Position numbers and translations under genes: made by a program. Shown here one piece after another: positions 60,216-64,000 of a DNA stretch of 64,000 nt. Below the pieces are notes generated by a model that was given only the letters and a program-made list of their open reading frames with translations, ran no database searches and was not told the DNA's origin. Origin of the DNA: Prevotella sp. Lineage in GTDB: Bacteria; Bacteroidota; Bacteroidia; Bacteroidales; Bacteroidaceae. The stretch covers positions 62,001 to 126,000 of the forward strand of contig JAFZSL010000007.1 of the NCBI GenBank assembly GCA_017619375.1, read 5' to 3'. Position 1 is the first letter of the stretch; every line of letters starts with the position of its first letter.

Positions 60216-62432
60216 TTATTTCAACTTGAACTTTACTTTCGATTTGATGTCGCCGGCGGAGAAGCCGACCAAGGCTTCGAAGTCGCCAGGTTCAGCCGTC
60301 CATTGCTGGGTGCGGTCGTCGTAGAAACTCAGGGCGTCACGGCCAATGGTTAGTTTTACGACTCGCTGCTCACTGGGAGACAGGAAGACTTTCTTGAACG
60401 CTTTCAACTCCTTCTCTGGACGTGGCAATGAGCATTTCTTGTCGGAAATGTAGAGTTGTACGGTTGTGGCGCCAGGCACCTTGCCTGTATTGGACACGGA
60501 AACAGTGACAGTGAGGGAGTCATTGGCTGTAAGTTCACGCTTGTCAGTTGTCACATCAAACATCTTAAAGGTGGTGTATGATAAACCGTGGCCGAAGGGG
60601 AAGAGGGGTTTCACCTTCTGGCGGTCTGACCAACGATAGCCTACAAAAATGTCTTCCTTGTATTCCTCGTCGATGACCTCGTGGTCGGCACGCCAGGTGC
60701 CGGGATACGACCCGGTGGTGTGGGCGCCGCAATCCTCGAGTTTCGCCAACCAGGTGAAAGGCAGTTTTCCGCTCGGGCATGTTTCTCCAGTGAGAACGTC
60801 GGCCAGTGCCAGACCTGCCTCAGAACCAAGGAACCATCCTTGTATCACCGCCGGGACGCGGTCTATCCAAGGCATGGAGAAAGGATTGCCCGAAATGCCA
60901 ACGAAGACAATGTTCTTGTTTACATCGGCAAGAGCCTCGACGAGGGCATCCTGGGTGTAGGGCAAGCTGTATTCCTTGCGGTCATGTCCCTCGCAGTCTT
61001 GGTGGTCACTCTTGTTCAGACCACCGAAGACGATGACATAGTCGGCATTGCGTGCCATCTCGACCGCCTCAGTGATGAGTTCGGACGGGGTGCGGGGGTC
61101 GGCTAAGCTTTGGCCTGTAGTCACACCGTTGTAAACCCCTGTGGTATCGCCCACATAGCCGCGAGCATATTCCACCTGGGAGCCCAATCGCTCCAGGAGA
61201 CCTTGCAGCGGCGATATTTCATGCTGGGCTTTCAATGACGACGAACCGCCACCCACTGTCATCATCTTGATGGCGTTCTCGCCCACCACGAGCACCCTTG
61301 AGTTGTGGCGAATCGGCAACACTTCACGGTCGTTTTTCAACAGCACGATTCCCTCGCGTGCCACCTCGCGTGCCACCTGGTAGTGCTCTTCGGAGCACAG
61401 CGAACCATAAGGCCGCTGCCGATTCATGTTGGTGCGCATCATCAGCCGAAGCACCCTCCGCACCTTCTCGTCGAGTTCGTGGGTGGTGAGTTTCCCTTCA
61501 TTGATGAGTTGACGGTATGGACGAGCCAGGTAGTAGGAGTCGTATGCATTGGAGGTTCCCCAGGATAGTCCGTCAGTCCATGTGCCAAATTCCAAGTCGA
61601 GACCGTTTTTCACCGCTTCAAGTGTGTTGTGTGTGCCGCCCCAGTCGCTGATCACCACGCCGTCGAAGCCCCACTCCTGCTTGAGAATCTTGTTGAGCAG
61701 GGTCTCGTTGTGACAGTTGTGCTGGTTTTTGTAGAGGTTGTAGGCTCCCATGATGGCCCAGGCTTTTCCTTCCGTGACAGCAGCCTTGAAGGCAGGAAGG
61801 TAAATCTCACGCAGGGCGCGGTCGCTGACGATGACGTTCACTTGGTGGCGGTATTCCTCGTCGTTGTTCAGCGCATAGTGTTTCACACAGGCTGCCACGC
61901 CTTTGGACTGGAGTCCTTGGATATAGGGCACCACCATTCGGGAAGCCAACAGGGGGTCTTCACCCATGTATTCAAAGTTGCGTCCATTCAGAGGGGTGCG
62001 GAAGATGTTCACACCAGGACCAAGCATCACGTTCTTGTTACGGTAGAGCGCCTCTTCCCCAAGGCTTTCGCCATAGGCGCGGGAAAGGGAGGGGTTCCAC
62101 GTGGCGGTGAGGCAGGTGAGGGCGGGGAAGGCCACACATGAGTCGTTGGTCTGTCCCGCCTGCTCCCATTCGTCCCATAATACGTCAGGGCGCACGCCAT
62201 GGGGGCCGTCGTCGGTCCACAGGTCGGGGAATCCGAGGCGTTTCACACCAGGAGACGAGAATTTGGACTGCGCATGGATGATGGCAATCTTCTCGTCAAG
62301 TGTCATGCGCCGCAAGGCATCCTCAACCCTTGTCTCGATGTCGGTGGACTCGTCGAGGTACACGCGCCTGTCTTGAGCCTGGGTATGCAGGCTCAAGGCA
62401 AGCATCGTAATGATAATTGTTGTCTTCTTCAT
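60216..62432 (-). CDS. Glycoside hydrolase family 3 beta-glucosidase
   Basis: Exported exo-beta-glucosidase, 738 residues, signal peptide about 1-20. The nucleophile Asp263 lies in GFDGVVISDWGG, with KHYALNN (184-190) and GPHGVRPD near residue 76. The alpha/beta sandwich domain and a C-terminal fibronectin type III-like domain follow; there is no PA14 insertion. Gene order directly after GH16 (ATGA overlap) and family layout suggest that it removes glucose from the ends of beta-1,3- or mixed-linkage oligosaccharides made by the GH16 enzyme. It is only distantly similar to the other GH3 of this locus, so the two may prefer different linkages. Confidence 0.92.
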   Translation of the reverse strand: MKKTTIIITMLALSLHTQAQDRRVYLDESTDIETRVEDALRRMTLDEKIAIIHAQSKFSSPGVKRLGFPDLWTDDGPHGVRPDVLWDEWEQAGQTNDSCVAFPALTCLTATWNPSLSRAYGESLGEEALYRNKNVMLGPGVNIFRTPLNGRNFEYMGEDPLLASRMVVPYIQGLQSKGVAACVKHYALNNDEEYRHQVNVIVSDRALREIYLPAFKAAVTEGKAWAIMGAYNLYKNQHNCHNETLLNKILKQEWGFDGVVISDWGGTHNTLEAVKNGLDLEFGTWTDGLSWGTSNAYDSYYLARPYRQLINEGKLTTHELDEKVRRVLRLMMRTNMNRQRPYGSLCSEEHYQVAREVAREGIVLLKNDREVLPIRHNSRVLVVGENAIKMMTVGGGSSSLKAQHEISPLQGLLERLGSQVEYARGYVGDTTGVYNGVTTGQSLADPRTPSELITEAVEMARNADYVIVFGGLNKSDHQDCEGHDRKEYSLPYTQDALVEALADVNKNIVFVGISGNPFSMPWIDRVPAVIQGWFLGSEAGLALADVLTGETCPSGKLPFTWLAKLEDCGAHTTGSYPGTWRADHEVIDEEYKEDIFVGYRWSDRQKVKPLFPFGHGLSYTTFKMFDVTTDKRELTANDSLTVTVSVSNTGKVPGATTVQLYISDKKCSLPRPEKELKAFKKVFLSPSEQRVVKLTIGRDALSFYDDRTQQWTAEPGDFEALVGFSAGDIKSKVKFKLK

Positions 62433-63529
62433 TTCTTATGGAAAACTCTTACATAATCTACTTCCATGGTCACGGGCAGGGCGCTTTCGTCCACACCTTG
62501 TGCGCCGCCCCAGTCACCGCCCCACGCGAGGTTGAGGATGACATAGAACTCCTTGTTGAACGGCCATGTGTTCTTGTTGCCATTGCCGTCGTTGTCGAAG
62601 TGAAGCAGCGGATTGCCGTCGACATAGGTCTGTATGTAGTTCTCTGTCCATTCCAATGCGTATACGTGGAAGTCGTCTTCTGCTCCTGAGGTGTAACGTT
62701 CAGCTGTCTTCTGAGTGCCTTTCGTGTGGTTGTAACTGTTGCAGTGGATGGAAGAGGAAGTGTAGTTGGGGTGGTAACCCACCTCTTCCATGATGTCGAT
62801 TTCGCCGCAAGTGGGCCAACCGTCGCTTTCGTTGACGGGCATCATCCAGAAGGCGGGCCAGGTGCCTTTGCCTTTGGGCAACTTGATTCTTGCCTCCACC
62901 CATCCATACTTCCAACCTGTCTTCTTCTTGCCATAGATGCGGCCTGAATAAATCTTGCCGTCTTCCTTCTTGCAAGTGATTTTCAACGTTCCGTTGCTCA
63001 CAGCTGTAACGCCGTTGCCGTTGACATAGTTTTGCTTCTCGTTGTTCACCCACCCGGCGCTCTTCACCTCGTGCACCCAGTCGGTACCCAGGGAAGTGCC
63101 GTTGAACTCGTCATTCCAGTCGAGTTCGTAGCCTTCGGGAACCTGTATTGTCGGGTCGACGGAGGGACGGGGAATGCCGGGTTGTTTGACGCTGACGACT
63201 TGGCGGACATTGCCGGTCTTTACAGTCACTGTTCCCAAGCGCTCGTCATAGGTGTTGTTTTCTGCAGCCTTGACGGTTATTGCGCCAACTTTGTCCATTG
63301 AACTTTGGGGGGTGACGGCCAGCCAACTGTCATTGGTATAGGCCGACCATTCACCGCTTGACTTCACATTGACCATCTGCTCGCCTCCGGTGGCGACGAA
63401 AGTCAGTTCCATGGGCGAACAAATGATTTCGCCTTTGGCTTTGCTGGTGTTGTCATCATCACCGCCGCCGCATCCGGCGGCAGTGACGAGACAAGCGAAA
63501 ATGATACTGTATAGCATCGTTTTGTTCAT
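62429..63529 (-). CDS. GH16 endo-beta-glucanase lipoprotein with BACON domain
   Basis: Surface lipoprotein of 366 residues (lipobox Cys20, VTAAGCGGG). Residues 33-116 form a BACON domain with GGEQMVNVKSSGEWSAYTND, a spacer that holds enzymes off the outer membrane. The GH16 domain (about 130-366) carries the catalytic E243-I-D245-I-M-E248 in the form of laminarinases, together with WPAFWMM and EWTENYIQTYVDG. Expected to cut beta-1,3- or beta-1,3/1,4-glucan at the cell surface. Gene coupling: its stop overlaps the GH3 start by four bases, and its start follows the binding-protein gene by four bases. Confidence 0.92.
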   Translation of the reverse strand: MNKTMLYSIIFACLVTAAGCGGGDDDNTSKAKGEIICSPMELTFVATGGEQMVNVKSSGEWSAYTNDSWLAVTPQSSMDKVGAITVKAAENNTYDERLGTVTVKTGNVRQVVSVKQPGIPRPSVDPTIQVPEGYELDWNDEFNGTSLGTDWVHEVKSAGWVNNEKQNYVNGNGVTAVSNGTLKITCKKEDGKIYSGRIYGKKKTGWKYGWVEARIKLPKGKGTWPAFWMMPVNESDGWPTCGEIDIMEEVGYHPNYTSSSIHCNSYNHTKGTQKTAERYTSGAEDDFHVYALEWTENYIQTYVDGNPLLHFDNDGNGNKNTWPFNKEFYVILNLAWGGDWGGAQGVDESALPVTMEVDYVRVFHKK

Positions 63530-63533
63530 AGGG

Positions 63534-64000
63534 CTAATTCTTTTCTAAATAAATCTTGCTGATGGTCACTTCGGTGTTGGCCGGGTTGCCGCCAAAGTCG
63601 AAGAACAAGCTGATTTGCGGCATGTCGCCAGGACATTCCTTGGCCTTGAACTTGATGACGTTGTCTTCGTAGGCAGCCAGGTTGACACGCTCGGCGAAGA
63701 AGAAGTTGTTGTCGTCACCCGTTTGGGTCAATTTCACCGTCACACCGTTCAAGTCGACGTTGGGCGTCATCAGACAGCAGAAGGTATACTTCTCGCCAGC
63801 GTTGGCGGAGAGGTCGGTGCGGAAGGCCATCTGGGCTTGCCATTGGTCTGTTGTGGCTTCGGTGAGCTGGAGGGTGTAGCTGTCGCCCTTGTGGCTGAGC
63901 GAGGGATTGGGAAGTTGGTTCCATCCTGGTGCGTAGTAGAAGAACATCTCGCACTCAGAGGCGTCCACACTCTTCCATAGGTTGTTGGAGGAGTTGTAAT
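63534..64000 (-). CDS. Surface glycan-binding protein, N-terminal part beyond the window
   Basis: The frame is open at base 64000 and ends at 63534, giving at least 155 C-terminal residues. It is a beta-sandwich like those of tandem-domain surface glycan-binding proteins: NLWKSVDASECEMFFYYAP, SYTLQLTEATTDQWQAQMAF, and TEVTISKIYLEKN at the end. It holds many aromatics that could form a sugar platform (FFYYAPGWNQ). In laminarin and mixed-linkage glucan loci of Bacteroides such a protein lies between SusD and GH16 genes, matching its place here. Role inferred from context; the start and lipobox are not visible. Confidence 0.72.
   Translation of the reverse strand, partial: YNSSNNLWKSVDASECEMFFYYAPGWNQLPNPSLSHKGDSYTLQLTEATTDQWQAQMAFRTDLSANAGEKYTFCCLMTPNVDLNGVTVKLTQTGDDNNFFFAERVNLAAYEDNVIKFKAKECPGDMPQISLFFDFGGNPANTEVTISKIYLEKN

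Overview
The window looks like ordinary chromosome from a Bacteroidales bacterium, most likely of the Prevotella group; the rank is my inference. The evidence is: promoters of the form TTTG-N19/20-TAnnTTTG in front of many genes, weak Shine-Dalgarno sites, a type IX secretion-like C-terminal tail, a Bacteroidetes-type LptC/PpiD envelope cluster, a serC-serA-DUF1015 locus, and a polysaccharide utilisation locus with a BACON-GH16 lipoprotein and a DUF6377 regulator. There are no rRNA genes, insertion sequences, phage genes or CRISPR arrays. One tRNA gene (Arg, anticodon UCU) is present.

Positions 1-4466 (minus strand) form a housekeeping run: phoH, purC, menG/ubiE, aroE and a purM cut by the window edge. 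From 4.7 to 8.6 kb lie a DUF5715 M15-like peptidase, a translationally coupled pair of exported proteins (a small one with a T9SS-like tail, then a Cthe_2159-type beta-helix protein) and an M50 membrane protease. From 8.7 to 13.4 kb come mgtC, clpC, a Nudix hydrolase and ispE.

Positions 14-22 kb carry an envelope cluster: outer-membrane barrel, LptC, CNNM/CBS protein, PpiD-like foldase, GHL10 lipoprotein and an unknown lipoprotein. After a CDF metal exporter and tRNA-Arg there is a three-gene surface-acylation cassette (23.8-27.1 kb): membrane-anchored SGNH protein, MBOAT O-acyltransferase and CE2-type esterase. Positions 27.3-31.6 kb hold pepD, a P-loop kinase/CYTH fusion, truA and a small membrane/periplasmic protein pair. 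gyrA and two paralogous TPR proteins follow (32-37.5 kb), then serC, a SerA with Lys in place of the catalytic His, DUF1015 and a YigZ protein (37.6-41.6 kb).

Positions 41.9-48.3 kb contain a free-standing dockerin-like protein, FtsB/DivIC with a four-helix partner, and an operon of DUF4369 lipoprotein, pyrC, a stand-alone methionine synthase reactivation domain, a metallophosphoesterase and PlsC. A Dpm1-type glycosyltransferase, an unexplained sequence block, a 16-residue-repeat protein, an SLC13 transporter with a structured leader and a DUF1810 protein lead to the last region.

The right end (52.6-64 kb, minus strand) is the distal part of a beta-glucan utilisation locus. In transcription order it holds a cut surface glycan-binding protein, GH16, GH3, a terminator, a DUF6377 membrane regulator, a second GH3, an unknown exported protein and GH9. 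The expected division of labour is surface cutting by GH16 and GH9, trimming of the products by the two GH3 enzymes, and control by the regulator. SusC/SusD genes are expected just beyond base 64000. I found no convincing wholly new system; the acylation cassette, the coupled exported pair, the dockerin-like protein, the repeat protein and the block at 49.1-49.4 kb deserve the closest look.
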